DNA from: Opeltia flavorubescens
Lineage: Eukaryota > Ascomycota > Lecanoromycetes > Teloschistales > Teloschistaceae
DNA length: 64,000 nucleotides
Reading direction: 5' to 3'
Assembly: GCA_000442125.1 (NCBI GenBank)
Contig: KE546967.1
Coordinates: 930,001 to 994,000, forward strand
This document shows, one piece after another, positions 52,257 through 64,000 of the stretch. Every line of letters begins with the position of its first letter. Position 1 is the stretch's first letter. The position numbers and the translations under genes were made by a program. Under the pieces are notes generated by a model. It made no database searches and had not been told where the DNA came from. It saw nothing but the letters and a program-made list of their open reading frames with translations.

Positions 52257-52954
52257 AATACTCGATAGATACTTTCTCGATACCGTATTAGGTGTCAGGT
52301 ATTAAATATTAAAATTTTTATTTATCAAAAAGGTTTAAAATAAGATTTTTATTTTTAATATAACTAAAAAGCCGCTAGTCTTATAGCTTATATAATCAGT
52401 ATAAATATACTAAAAATAGCTGCTCTACAAGCCTATATTATAAGAGAAAATATATTTAGTTTGAAACCCTCTCTAGAAGGTGCTAGGTATCAGGTGTTAG
52501 GTTTCAGGTATTTTTTAGAAGTTAAGTACCAGGATTCAAGTGCTTAAAAATGCTTAAAAATAAATTTCTTAAAAATTTCTAAGTTAAATAGGCATTACGT
52601 TATATAAATAAGCTAAGATTGTTTAATGTTATATTATTAGCGTATAGTTTAGAATAAATAGCTTATATAATCCCGACTTAAAATTATATATCTATTATAG
52701 CTAGCCTACCTAGAAAACAGCTTTAAAAAGTTTTTACACGAGTTCAAATCAGATAATTTTCTTATAAAAAACGAATTTAAATCGATCTATCGATAGATCT
52801 ATATAAAATAGTATTACGTTATAAAATCTACTATATATTACTATTCTTTTCCTATTTTTAGTACCTAACACCTAACACCTGAAAAGGTTTAACACGAAAA
52901 GTGGGTTTTAAGCCCCTACTAAATAGGTGTCGAGAAGGTATCAAACGGTGCCAG

Positions 52955-52972
52955 CACCTACTATAGTAGGTG
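52955..52972. repeat. Perfect 18-bp palindrome
   Basis: CACCTACTATAGTAGGTG, self-complementary, near the right end of the TIR element. Confidence 0.95.
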
Positions 52973-54092
52973 TTGACACTTTCTCTAGTCCTTCTCTAGC
53001 GAGTGTCTCAAATCATCGATATAGCCATAAAGTTTTTTTTAAACTATTTAACTTAAATATTTATATACTTCTAATACCTATAAAATTAGAGGTTTTTAAT
53101 TAGGATAATAACGCTTTAATTATTATTATAGATAATAATAGCTTTAAATTTAAAGGTTTCCTATTTTAATAATATTTTGTTTAAAAAGTTTTAAAGCTAT
53201 ATAATTTTTTTAATAATTTAGGTTTATCTAATTATTTTAGGTTTATAAATAAATAAAAATATTATAGTTTAATATTTTAAAGACTAATTAAAGGCTCTAC
53301 TCCTTATATTAAAAATATACCCGGAGGTTAACTATTATATAGATTAATTACCCGCCTAGTTAAGATTTATATAACCTATAAAGGCTTATAAATTACTTTT
53401 ATAAGTAAGAATTTAGGAAAAAGTTCTTTTAAAATACCGGAAAATTCGTTTAATAGTATTTTAATAATATTTTAATAAATTTAAACTATAGCGATTAATA
53501 ATTAAAATAATATAGGCGATATCGGGGCGAATTTTAAGTATAGCGTATATAAAATATCTAATAAAAGATTAATATTATTTATAAAAATTAGATAAATAAT
53601 TATACTCTAGAGGAGTAGGTTTTAAATAATAAGTGGTTTTTATAAATATAGCGATAGGCTTATAATTCTAGAATTTATAATTTTAAAATATCTATTTAAT
53701 ATATCTAATCTAGCTAAATTATAAAGTTCGATTTAATTTATTATAAGTAACTTTTATATTTAAATCAAAATTTAAAGAGCTTATATCTATTATTTAAAAA
53801 ATTTATAATAAATATTATATAATTTTATTAATTTTAAAGGTACTAAAGTCTATTATAAAAATATTATTTATATAAACTTTAATAATTATACGTTTATTTA
53901 TAAAAATACTTTAGTTAGCTAATAATAGGCTAAAGCCGAGGGTTTAAATAAACTAGCGAGATAAGTATACTATATTTAAGGGGATTATTTAAAATTATAA
54001 AAAGTTTTATTAAATCTATAGATAAGTTTAAAAAAACTTTTTTCAAAATTTATAAATTATATAATATAAATTTTTTTCTTAATAATATTATA

Positions 54093-54311
54093 TGTTGTAC
54101 AGTATTTGTTATACAGTAAGTATAGGGTGATAGTATTGTATTAAAGGTAAGGAACTATTTACCTGTAGAATCTGTAACTAAATGAATATGGGCGCTAAGA
54201 GGCGCTAAACTTAACTAGGTAAATATGCTTAAAAGGCCTCCTTCGGGCTACGGTAGCTATTTAGCCCTACCTGCTCTATCCGCCTTCTACCTATGCGGTG
54301 TGGCCGCAATA
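54093..54311 (-). repeat. Gypsy-1 3' LTR, long form
   Basis: 219 bp, plus strand TGTTGTACAG...GGCCGCAATA. It has an extra 14 bp at this end compared with the LTRs at 17170, 24139 and 25009: the word GTACAGTA is followed 14 bases on by ATACAGTA, a short tandem duplication. Confidence 0.92.
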
Positions 54312-57300
54312 GATGCCGGTAACGAATAAAGCTATTAGCCCCTAATAGTAGGCTTTTCCTCGCCGATAAACGGCTTTTTAGTTTGTTCCTACTACTTAAT
54401 ATTAGTATTAGTATTATTAGCGGCTTTATTATAGTTTAGGGTCGATTTTAGGCTAAAGCGGCGCTTATACTTTTCTATTAGTATTTTAATATTATTTAAG
54501 CGGTATTCGGGTATCTACTAGTCGTCTTTAAATTTATAATTAATCTAATAAATAAGGTATTAAATAGAAAAATCTCTACTTTTATAGATACGGCGCTTAT
54601 AGAGGATTCGTTCGATTTTAAACTTTTTATTACTATTAATAACGACTGGGGGTATAGGTATATAATAGCGCTAGTAGGGATTATTACTAGGGTTAGTAGT
54701 AGGTTCTAGATTTACTACTAATATTATATTATAAATTTTTATAATAGGTAATAGTTTTAAATAGTAGGCTAATAGTTTAATATATTTAATAATTTTAAAA
54801 GGGTTTATTAGCTATTATTTAATCTTTTTAAAGGTAAGCCCCGGTATATTATAGCTTTAATATAAATATATTTTTATAAAATTACTAACCTTAAAATAAA
54901 CTAGTTAATAGTATATATTATAATATTTTTTTATTTTTATTATAATAAAAGTAATAATATCTTTAATATTAATATATATAAGCCGGTACTCTTTTACGGT
55001 TATTAGTACTATAATATTCCGTACTATAGGTATATTTATAAGCTTATTAGCTTTTAAAGTAGTCGGGTTATAGCGATAAACTATCTATATTATAGCTAGA
55101 AAGGCAGCTGGTTCTTTAACGGGAGCGTTAGCGGGAGCTTTAGAGCCTAGCGTATCTTCTAGCTGGATAATTTATTTAGGGTCTAGTAGGTATAGAAAGT
55201 CTAGTATTTCACGAGTTTTAAATTCGAATAATATTTAATTTAGTATTTTAAACGTAGAGTTATAATTTATAGAGTTATTAAAAACTATTAATATTTATAA
55301 AAAAATAGTAGGCTATAGCCTAAAATCGTCTAGTATAATAATATAATAGTATATAGTAATTTTAGTAGTTTAATTAAACTATTTTAATATATTATTAGTT
55401 TATAAATACTAGATAGTAGAATATTATAGATCTATTTTTAATACTTTAAATATCTAGCGCTATAATTAACTAACGAACTTTTTATTATAATTCGAAATTA
55501 CTATTTATAATACACCTTAATTTAGTTTTACTAGTCTATTTAATAATTATTTAGCCTATTATTTACTACTCTAAATAGTCTTTTTAAATATATAGGTAAC
55601 TATTTTAGTAAATTTATCTATTATTAATATATAATAATCGTACTCCTTATATAATTTTAATAAAGTAAGGATAAAATCGATAATAAGTATATAAAACGGT
55701 TTTACTAGGTTAAATACTAGCTATAAAGCTTTATACGGGCGGTAACGAGGTATTTAGTTAATTTAGTATTATAAATAATAGCGGATAAATTTATATAGCT
55801 TTATTAATATATTATATATATAAAAGCCTTCTATTAGACGTTTATATATATATATATAGCTAAAATAGTCTATTTTATTATATACTAGCTAGAATACTTT
55901 TTTTTCTATATCTATAGGTATTACTAAATATAAGCTTCGTTTATTATTATTGAAATAGAACAGCCCGTTAATAATATAATATAGTAATTTAACGGTATTA
56001 TTATCTAGTTTTATATTAACTTTAATAGATTTTTTAACCTTAATCTAATAGCCTTTTTTAGCGTACCTATTAATTAATTATTAGCGGAATTTAGCTAATA
56101 TTTCTACTAGGTTTATTAGAAAGTAATATACTATAAAGGCCTCTATATCTAGCGATTTATCTATTTTTAGGCGGTATTTACGGCTAGCGAGCTTCGATAG
56201 TATATTTAAAATTGTATTTATAACTTTAAACTTATAACAGATATTAAGTTTAAAGTATTAAAAGTATTTAAAAGCTTATATTAAATAGAAGTTAAGTTTT
56301 TCTATAAATATTATATTTAGGCTAGTCTAGCGTAAAATATTAACTATAGTAGAATAATCTATATAAATAATAGTAATATATTTAGCTACTTTAATTATAT
56401 AACGGATTTTTTTAATTATTTAAACGATATCTATAACCTTTAATTCCGTAGGCTAATAGTATATTTTAGTATCTAATAGTAAGCGGCTAAAGAATAGAAT
56501 CGATCGCTTAAATTTCTATTTAGGTTTTTCGCCTATTTTATAAATAGCTTCGTCTATATTATAATAAATATAAATTATAAAACCGAATTTTTTATTAATA
56601 TCTAGGTTTATATATAATATTAAACTTTTATTAAAGTAGACTAGGATCGATAATAATAAAAAAAGTTTCTATAGATAGTAGAACGCGTTAAACTTTTTAG
56701 ATATAGGTACTATTAGTAAATTTTAAGTAGTAGTTTTTTTATAAGCGTTGCTTTTAACGGTAATATCGCGGTTTATATAAGTTTTACATTTCTAAAATAG
56801 TTTTATAATAGCTATATAATTACTAATATACTATTAAAAGTAGCCTATTAAATCTAAATATTTTTCTAGTTATTAAAGTATATATAGAAATAAAAGCTTT
56901 AAAATTACTTCTAGCTTATTTTTCGCTATAATAAATTTAAAAATATTAATTTTCTAGCCTAATAAATATATAGACGTATAGCTAATAAACGATTTTATAG
57001 ATAATAAATATAGATTTATAGTATCGAGCGTATTAAAGATCTAGTTAAAATATTTTATATATTCTTTTATTAAAGAGGAAAAAACTATAATATTATCGAT
57101 ATAGATTTTATAAAAGAAGTGAAATAGGTATAAAATCCTATTTATTATTTATTATATATAAGCTAGTAAATTATAATAACCTATTACTAGTACTTTAAAT
57201 ATTTTTTACCCCCGATATAATATTATTATTAAATAATAGCGATATTATTAGTTAATCTATTATTAATAAAAGAAGTTTATAAAGTTTATTATAGAAAGAA

Positions 57301-60300
57301 TTTTAACGCTACGAATTTACGTTAGAATTTCCGTTTATAATAAAACTAAATAAGTATCTAGTATAATAATTTTATTAAATACCCGAATATTAATAATAAT
57401 ACAGCCTTTAAAACCTTAATCGATATCTTTTTATATTATAAAATAAAAGAACGAAAATAGGATAACTATAGTAGTCTATTTTATTTAATTTTATTTATAA
57501 AGTTTATTAAAGGCCTTATTAATAACCTTTTTATTATAGATATTAATAGAGTATATATAAGCTTATTTAAATTTATAGATCTACTTCTAATTTTCTATTA
57601 ATAGAATATCTATATACTTTAACTCCAGTATATTAATTATATTACTAGTATTTTACTATAAGCGCGGGTAGCGCTTAATTAAAGTAATTAAAGCAGCTTA
57701 TTCCGTTTTTATTCTAAAAATTATTACTTTTATAGAATATACTACTTCCGTCCGATAGTTAGAATTAATAAGTAGTATAATAACGGTATTTAAAACTATA
57801 ATAGCTATTATAACGGNTATTATATAGCGCTTAAAGTTTTTTAAAAACTATTTAAATTTTTATTTTAACGTTTTAATAGCTAGTTTATAGTTTTTTAAAC
57901 TAATTTAATAATATTTATTAGCTTTATATTTTTAAATAATATTTAGTTAAATTTTTATAACTAATTAAATAAAATATAGCGAATTATTTCGAATATAAAC
58001 TTATTTAAGTATATAATCTACAATATATATATAGCTAGCGAAGGTATCCAGGGTTCTATATATAAAGTTACGATCCTGCGGAAAGTTTAGTGGGTTTTAG
58101 TATAAATCTGCGACTTTAACGGCTTTACTAATGTATAGCGGTACTATTATATATTAAATACTATAGACGATTGCGTTTATTTTAGTACTTTTAGTACTAA
58201 TAGCGATTAATACTACTATATTATTATAGGAGCTAATAGTTATTATATTAGTAGATAAATATATATTAATATCTTTAAATTTTATAATATCGATATTAAT
58301 AAATATATTAGCGCTTAGATCGTTTATTAAATAAAGCTCGCGTATAATAATAGTAAACTTTATAGCTTTTTTATTAGGTATAAAAATTTCGATAATAGTA
58401 AATTTAGTAGTATTATATCGCCTTTTACTAATATCTTTAATATTTATTAGAACTAGTATCTTCTAAATTATAGTATACGGTAGCTATTCTAATAGAAATT
58501 TTCGGTTAATTAGACTTATTATATAGTTTATATTCTAATAAAAGCTATAATTTTCAATATTTAATTATAAGCGAATATTTATAATTATATAATAGTATCT
58601 TTAAAAAATAAAGCCTATTATTAATATATCCTTTACAGTCGAATAAATTAACTAGAATATTTATAACGGTAGCTGCTTAATAATTTTTAGTTTAATAATC
58701 TCTAGCGTATTTTTAAATAACTTAACTAATTTTAAATAAATTTACGCTAGTACTAGTAAAACGTTTAGCTTAATAGTTAGCTTAACTATAATAGTTATAA
58801 CTAGGAATAATTTTTTACTATAACTAAAGCGTAGATACCGATATAAAATATTATTTAATTTAAAAATTTTATCGTATTTATTATATTAATATATTTTAAC
58901 TAGTTTAAATTCCGTATATTTTATTATAGTAAAGTAGAATTCTACTATATTATTATATTAATTAGAATCTTTAATAGTAGTATATAAAGCTTTATTAAAT
59001 TCTTTATCTATTATATATTCGACTCTAATAAAGTCCGTTAATTAGTAGAAGCCGTTTTTATAACTCTAATACTATTCTATTTTATCGCCTGGAATCTACT
59101 CGCTAGAAGCTTCCTATTAGAAATAAGCTTATAATTATTTAGCTAGCGGCTTCCGTATAGATTCCGGCTATTATTATACTATTAATAGCTATAGTTTTAC
59201 TAGTTTCTAACTTAATTCTATTATAGCGGAGTATTAATTTTAGGCGGAAATTACTAACGAGTATTTTAGGTAGTACGCTAATTATTCTATATACTCGGCT
59301 TACTTTTAATTAGCGGAGCTTATAGAGTTATAAAGAGATTCCAGTATTAATATATAATAGGAAATATATTTAGTTAATTTTTTTATATATAGTTCGGGTA
59401 CGTAAATAAATATCTAGATATATAAAAAAAATTATTTTATAACGGCTAGTATACTACTACTCCTTTATATTATTTATCTTTATTTTTTTAAAAAAGGTTT
59501 AGCTTTAATATTTTACGGTTTTTATTACTACTATAAATATTAAACTAATTATTTTTTTTATTTTAAAAAAATTTATAAAAGGCTTTAATAGTAATTATTA
59601 TAGTTTTATTTAGAATTAATATTCGTAACTAAATATTAAAATATTTAATATTAACTATTATTTAAATATTTTTAATAGGTACTATTTTTATATTTTTTAC
59701 TTTAACGATAATATTATTAAAGTATTTTAAAAGGTCTTTTTAAGCCCGTATATTATTAATAGTATAATATATTTATTCTAGTTATACTAGCGTAATAAAC
59801 GATAACTCGCCGAAATAATCTTTAAAAAATATATACTATAGTTTAATATCTTTATTTAATCGCAGCGATTTATAAGTAGGCTTACTAATTATAATAGTAA
59901 ATTATATAATAGCTTCGCCTTATAAATAAGAATTTAGATTATAGCGTATTAATAATATATTTATTATTTTATATTTAATTTTTATACGCTATATAAAAGC
60001 GTATATATTATAATAAATATTATACGACTTTATAAACTCTATAAGCGGTTTATTATTATTTAATTAGAATAAATTAATATTACAAGCCTTTTATTATAAT
60101 TTAGTAATCGCTAGTATAATAATTAGGTTTACTAGTATAATAATTATTTAATTCTAGAAGTTCTATATAAAAAATTCTAGTAACTAAACTAGACGGGCGT
60201 TTATAAGTAGTTACCTATTTAAAAAAGCTTATTACTATTATAATAAATTACTATTACTTATAAATCCACTCTATTATTATTATAATAGAATTTTTACTAT

Positions 60301-61086
60301 ATTTAATAATAGTATAATACTCCTTTTTAATTTTATTAAATAAAGTAGGCTAGATTCGGTATTAGAGATATAATTTCGCTATTTAAATATATTAATAAAT
60401 TTAATAATATTTATAAGTTTATCGAGCTATTATAAATCTTTTAATAAATTTAAAAAATAAAGATAAAGGTTTAAACTATTTTAAATAAAATTTATAACTA
60501 GCTTTTAAATATAGATTTAAAAGCCTTCGTTTTTAAAGATTATAGTAGCGTTATTATAGAAATCGTTTATTACTTTAGTAAAAATCTATAGATACTTACT
60601 TTAATCCGTAGGGTAAGTAGTAATAGAAGTTATATTAGCTTTTATTATACTAGTTTAAATTACCCGACTATTAGAAAATTCCTATATTAAGAAACGGTAT
60701 AAGCTTAGACTTTTTTTATAAATATAATTAATATAGGCTTTAAGGATTATTATAAAGGCCCGATCCTATTTTAAAAACCGTTTAATATATTTTTAAAATT
60801 TTTTAATATAGAAGGTAGTCGTAACGAGAGTTAATATAATAGCGAGGTCGGTTAAATTCTTTAAATTATTATAAAAAGTATTTAGAACTTTATTAAAAGG
60901 ACTAGAAATTAGGGTATATTTTAGTTAACTCTATTAACCGAGTATTAGTACGAAAGCGGTAGTTTAGTAAATAAAAAAGTATTAGGTTTATCCGGAGAAT
61001 CTAGTACTATATAATAGTTAATAGTCTATATATACGGAAGTTAATAGTATTATATTTTATACGGGTTGCTTTTAATTATTATTATT

Positions 61087-61305
61087 TATTATATAGTATT
61101 TATTGTATAGTAAGTATAGGGTAATAGTATTATATTAAAGGTAAGGAACTATTTATCTATAGAATCTATAACTAAATGAATATAGGCGCCAAGAGGCGCT
61201 AAACCCAACTAGGTAAATATGCTTAGAAGGCCTCCTTCGGGCCACGGTGGCCATTCAGCCCTACCTGCCCTATCCGCCTTCTGCTTATGCGGTGTGGCCG
61301 CAATA
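61087..61305 (-). repeat. Gypsy-1 5' LTR, long form
   Basis: 219 bp partner of 54093-54311 with the same 14-bp terminal extension. The right 110 bp keep many CpA and TpG sites. Confidence 0.92.
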
Positions 61306-64000
61306 TTATATAAAAAAGTAATAATAATATTTATTTTATTAAAAGTCTACTCTATTATTATAACAATTATAAAAATTACTTTATAATTTATAGACTTAAT
61401 TATTAAAGCGAAAGTTCTATTATAACCGATATTTTATTATTATTCGAATTTTTAAATAATTTACCGAGTTTTAAAATAAAAAAATAATATTATAAATATT
61501 TTTTTTAATTTTATATATTTATTTTTTAATAAATAATATATTCCGGCTTTTAAAAAGGGATTATAAAGTTTATATTCTATTTTCTTTTAGTAAGTCGATT
61601 TTTATTTATATAACGGCTATTTATTTATTCTAGAGATTAGAGGTTATAGTTTCCTTATAATTCTAAGGATTTTTATTATAATTAAAAGCGTAGGTAGATA
61701 ATATAAATAATAAAGTAATAAGGTTTAATAAAAAGGTACAGTTAATTTATAGCTCTAAGTATTAGTATAATATAGCTAAAAGTTTATTAATATTATAGGC
61801 TTAAAATTTACCGAAGTATTAGAAATAAATATAAAAATTTAATAAACTATTTAATTAATAAACTTAATAGATTATTTAAGAATTTTAAAAATTAAAAAAA
61901 GAATTAAGAAGCTAATAAATTTTAAAATCTATTTCTAAATTTAAAAGTTTTTTTATATAGAATTAGTTTATAGGTTAAAGTATAAAGGTTATTTTAAATA
62001 AAATCTTAATTATAATACTTTATAACTCTTTAATATTAAAATATTTTAAAAAAGGTAACTTCTTTAAATAATAATTTAGATTATTATAAAGGTATTTTTT
62101 ATAGAAAATTCTATTTATAAATTTAATAATTTTTTTATTAAAGCTAAATATTCTATAAATATAAGAGCTAGTATAATTTAAAAACTTATACTTAATAACG
62201 CGTAAATAAAATTTTTAGATTTTTATTTTAAAACTTTTATATATAAAAGCGTTATATTTTAAGATATAAATATTTAAAAGATTTAATTTAACTTTTTAAA
62301 GTTTTTTATAAAATATTATACCTAATTTTAATAATAAAAACCGGAATTTTAAGAATATTATAATCTTAATAAATAAAAAGCTAAGAATTATAAAAAATAC
62401 TGTTATTAAAAAATAATAGACGGGTTTTATCTAAAAAAACTAGATTTAGGCGTTTTAAAATACTAATACTTTATAAATTATAAAGTATAATTAACTCCTA
62501 CTAAATACTTATATCCCGAAATTCCGTTAAAAAAAAATAATTATTATATTCCCCGCTATTATTATTATAGAATCTTTTAATTAAAAAGTTTTTATATTTA
62601 TATTTCTTTCTAAATTTAATAAATTTAGAGAAAACTTTAAAAGTATTTTTAATTTTTATATAATAAACTTTAATAAATTAAATCTAATTATCTATAAATA
62701 TAAAAATATATATACTACTATTATAAGCGGTAAATAGTTGATATTTATTAATAAAACCTATAATATTTAAGTAAATTAAATCTATAATATAATCTTTAAA
62801 TTTTATTAAATTTTAATATAGCTTAATATATAATTTATTTAATATATATATTATATAGTATTCCTTTTTTATTTTTTTAAAAAGATTAATATTTATAATT
62901 ATTTTATTTACTAGTTTTTTAATATTTTATTCTCTAAAATAATTTATTCTTTATTATTAAAAATTTAAGATATTAAAGTAAATTAAAGCTATAGTTATAA
63001 TATATTATTCTATATTAATAATAGCTTTTGTTTATTATTAAAAAATAAAAACGTTCCTATATAGAAAGGTAATAACTTTATTTTTAAGGGTAATCTAAAA
63101 GTTTATTTTATTAAACTCTATTTTAAACTATACTCCCTTTTATATTAGTTATTTTATAAAAATAAGGTTTACTATAGTCCCTAATATATATTCTATATTA
63201 ATAAACGTAAAAATAGATATTTTACTTTTTATTATATAAAGGAATTTAATAGTTTTAATATTAAAAGATTTAAAGACGAATCTATTAATATTATTAAAAA
63301 AAAAGCCGTTAATAAAATAGAAATTTATAAAAAAGTCCTATTAAAAAATAGTATACTAATTATAATAACTATTTAAAAACTAGAATTTAAAGTAGTTTTT
63401 AAAAAGAAAAAAAAATATTTAATAAGAATAATATTATATATATTACCTAATTTCCTAAATATAGCTAGATAGTATTTATATTATTATCTTTTTTTTTAAT
63501 ATCCTTATCTTTATTTTTAGATTTATCGCTATTATTTTTTTTTTATTTTTTTTTACTATTACGCCGATTTTTATTAATATAATTATTATTTTTATTCCTT
63601 AAATTAGATTTTATATTTTACTTTTTTATTTAAATTTTCTAAAGTTTTAGGTAGGTCTAATAGTAAATTTCTTTTATATATTTATATTTACCGTAGGTAG
63701 TATAACAATCGATTTTAATAATAGTTTATTATTTATCGCCGGTAATTTTACTTAAAAGAATATTAATAAATAATAATATTAAACCGCTAATAGTAGACTA
63801 TTAATTTCCTTAAAAAGTAATAGCTTCTTTAATTATTTTATCGATTATAACTATTAATTTTTTAAAAAAATTATTAAAAAATATTATTTAATAAGTTTAA
63901 ATAAAAGCTATATAGAAATATTTAAAAAAGGGCCTAAATCCAGTGAGAAAATCGTTAATAATATAAATTATAGAGAAAAAAACAGCTATAATACTAAATT
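61306..64000 (-). mobile_element. Copia-1 integrase-to-gag piece running off the window
   Basis: This is the continuation of the split Copia-1 element that starts at 35114. It is collinear with the reverse complement of about 13900 back to 11220: integrase core near 62490-62640, the Lys/Arg-rich gag tail near 63430-63610. It is more converted than the copy at 9369. The element's 5' LTR is outside the window. Confidence 0.87.

Larger units (their letters stand above)
52149..53032. mobile_element. TIR element of unrecognised family with several palindromes
   Basis: It interrupts Copia-1 reverse transcriptase, which aligns up to about 52148 and again from 53033. The ends are inverted repeats: TTATAGGCCCATCGATAATT on the left against TTATGGCTATATCGATGATT reversed from the right, continuing with TRAGAYAC. 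The target duplication is obscured by a T-rich site, so the superfamily is undetermined. Inside are perfect palindromes at 52237-52256, 52784-52799 and 52955-52972, and the word AGGTGTTAGG or close variants at 52291, 52491 and, inverted, 52861-52880. There is no coding capacity, so it is non-autonomous. It keeps more CpA/TpG than the flanking Copia and is therefore probably a later arrival. Confidence 0.72.
54093..61305 (-). mobile_element. Ty3/Gypsy family 1 chromovirus, full length
   Basis: 7213 bp with 219-bp LTRs at 54093-54311 (3') and 61087-61305 (5'), flanked by TTATA (54088-54092, 61306-61310). It is the reverse complement counterpart of 17170-24341: chromodomain-like tail near 54500-54650, integrase near 55300-55900, reverse transcriptase catalytic region near 57085-57130. 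It splits the Copia-1 copy, which continues on both sides. The LTRs, especially 61190-61300, are strikingly G+C-rich and little converted compared with the internal region. Full length and RIP-broken; one N at 57817. Confidence 0.93.
1..64000. other. RIP-degraded AT-rich nested transposon cluster
   Basis: The whole window is strongly A+T-rich with TpA very common and CpA/TpG rare, while CpG survives at many sites. Pairs of repeat copies (for example the two Copia LTRs at 38944 and 45813) differ almost only by transitions. This is what RIP in Pezizomycotina fungi produces; DNA methylation decay would deplete CpG instead. No open frame of gene length survives on either strand: the longest open stretches are about 60 codons and fall inside transposons. 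No host gene, tRNA or rRNA was recognised. The assignment to a filamentous ascomycete is inference from the RIP pattern and from the element families present (chromodomain Gypsy, Copia with half-tRNA priming, Helitron). Confidence 0.93.
35114..64000 (-). mobile_element. Ty1/Copia family 1 element, split into pieces
   Basis: Minus-strand Copia-1 with its 3' LTR at 35114-35245. Its pieces are collinear with the reverse complement of 9369-16699: 35246-36253 (RNase H end), 51542-52148, 53033-54092 (reverse transcriptase), 61306-64000 (integrase back into gag). The gaps are a Helitron (36254-51541), a TIR element (about 52149-53032) and a Gypsy-1 (54093-61305, TTATA duplicated). The 5' LTR should lie roughly 1.9 kb beyond the right edge. 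The order of pieces leaves no doubt that they are one original insertion. Bases before the 3' LTR are ACTTA; its partner duplication is outside the window. RIP-broken fossil, younger than the Copia-2 it entered. Confidence 0.87.

Noticed and set aside
54093-61305. Gypsy-1 read as a plus-strand element
   Set aside because: TG...TA ends on the plus strand first suggested this, but reverse transcriptase, integrase and chromodomain traces all read on the minus strand, and the sister at 17170 reads on the plus.

Overview
The window is one unbroken cluster of decayed transposable elements. It is extremely A+T-rich on both strands. CpA and TpG are scarce while CpG, CpC and TpA remain, and where copies of one repeat can be aligned almost all differences are C/T or G/A. 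That is the signature of repeat-induced point mutation (RIP), so the source is most likely an AT-rich block of a filamentous ascomycete (Pezizomycotina). I cannot name the species. I found no host protein gene, tRNA, rRNA, telomere repeat or CRISPR array; every stretch I can classify is a mobile element.

Left half (1-31302). Positions 1-3007 are a scrambled junction: two Ty3/Gypsy pieces in opposite orientation around a Helitron-like remnant, then the 5' end of a Copia copy. A nearly complete Gypsy element on the minus strand (3008-25213) carries three insertions: a young TA-flanked palindromic MITE (3561-3757), a hAT-like foldback element with an 8-bp duplication (9077-16924) that itself holds a complete-length Copia (9369-16699), and a second, plus-strand Gypsy of the same family (17170-24341). 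A second Gypsy family (minus strand, 25214-about 29447) follows, then about 1.85 kb that I cannot classify.

Right half (31303-64000). A second Copia family (plus strand, from 31303) contains two short non-autonomous Helitrons (32185-32564, 34255-34635) and an unclassified 0.6-kb insertion. It is cut at 35114 by a minus-strand Copia-1 copy that runs past the right edge. That copy is split by an autonomous Helitron (36254-51541, itself split by a full-length Copia-2 at 38944-46007), by a TIR element of unrecognised family (about 52149-53032) and by a Gypsy-1 (54093-61305).

The nesting gives a relative order of insertion, supported by target-site duplications or by reading the empty site in a related copy: Copia-2 (31303), then Copia-1 (35114), then Helitron, TIR element and Gypsy-1, then Copia-2 (38944). 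The most informative result is a Helitron family in which an 8.2-kb Rep/helicase element and about 380-bp partners share both termini and all insert between A and T without duplication. All LTR elements here are RIP-damaged fossils.
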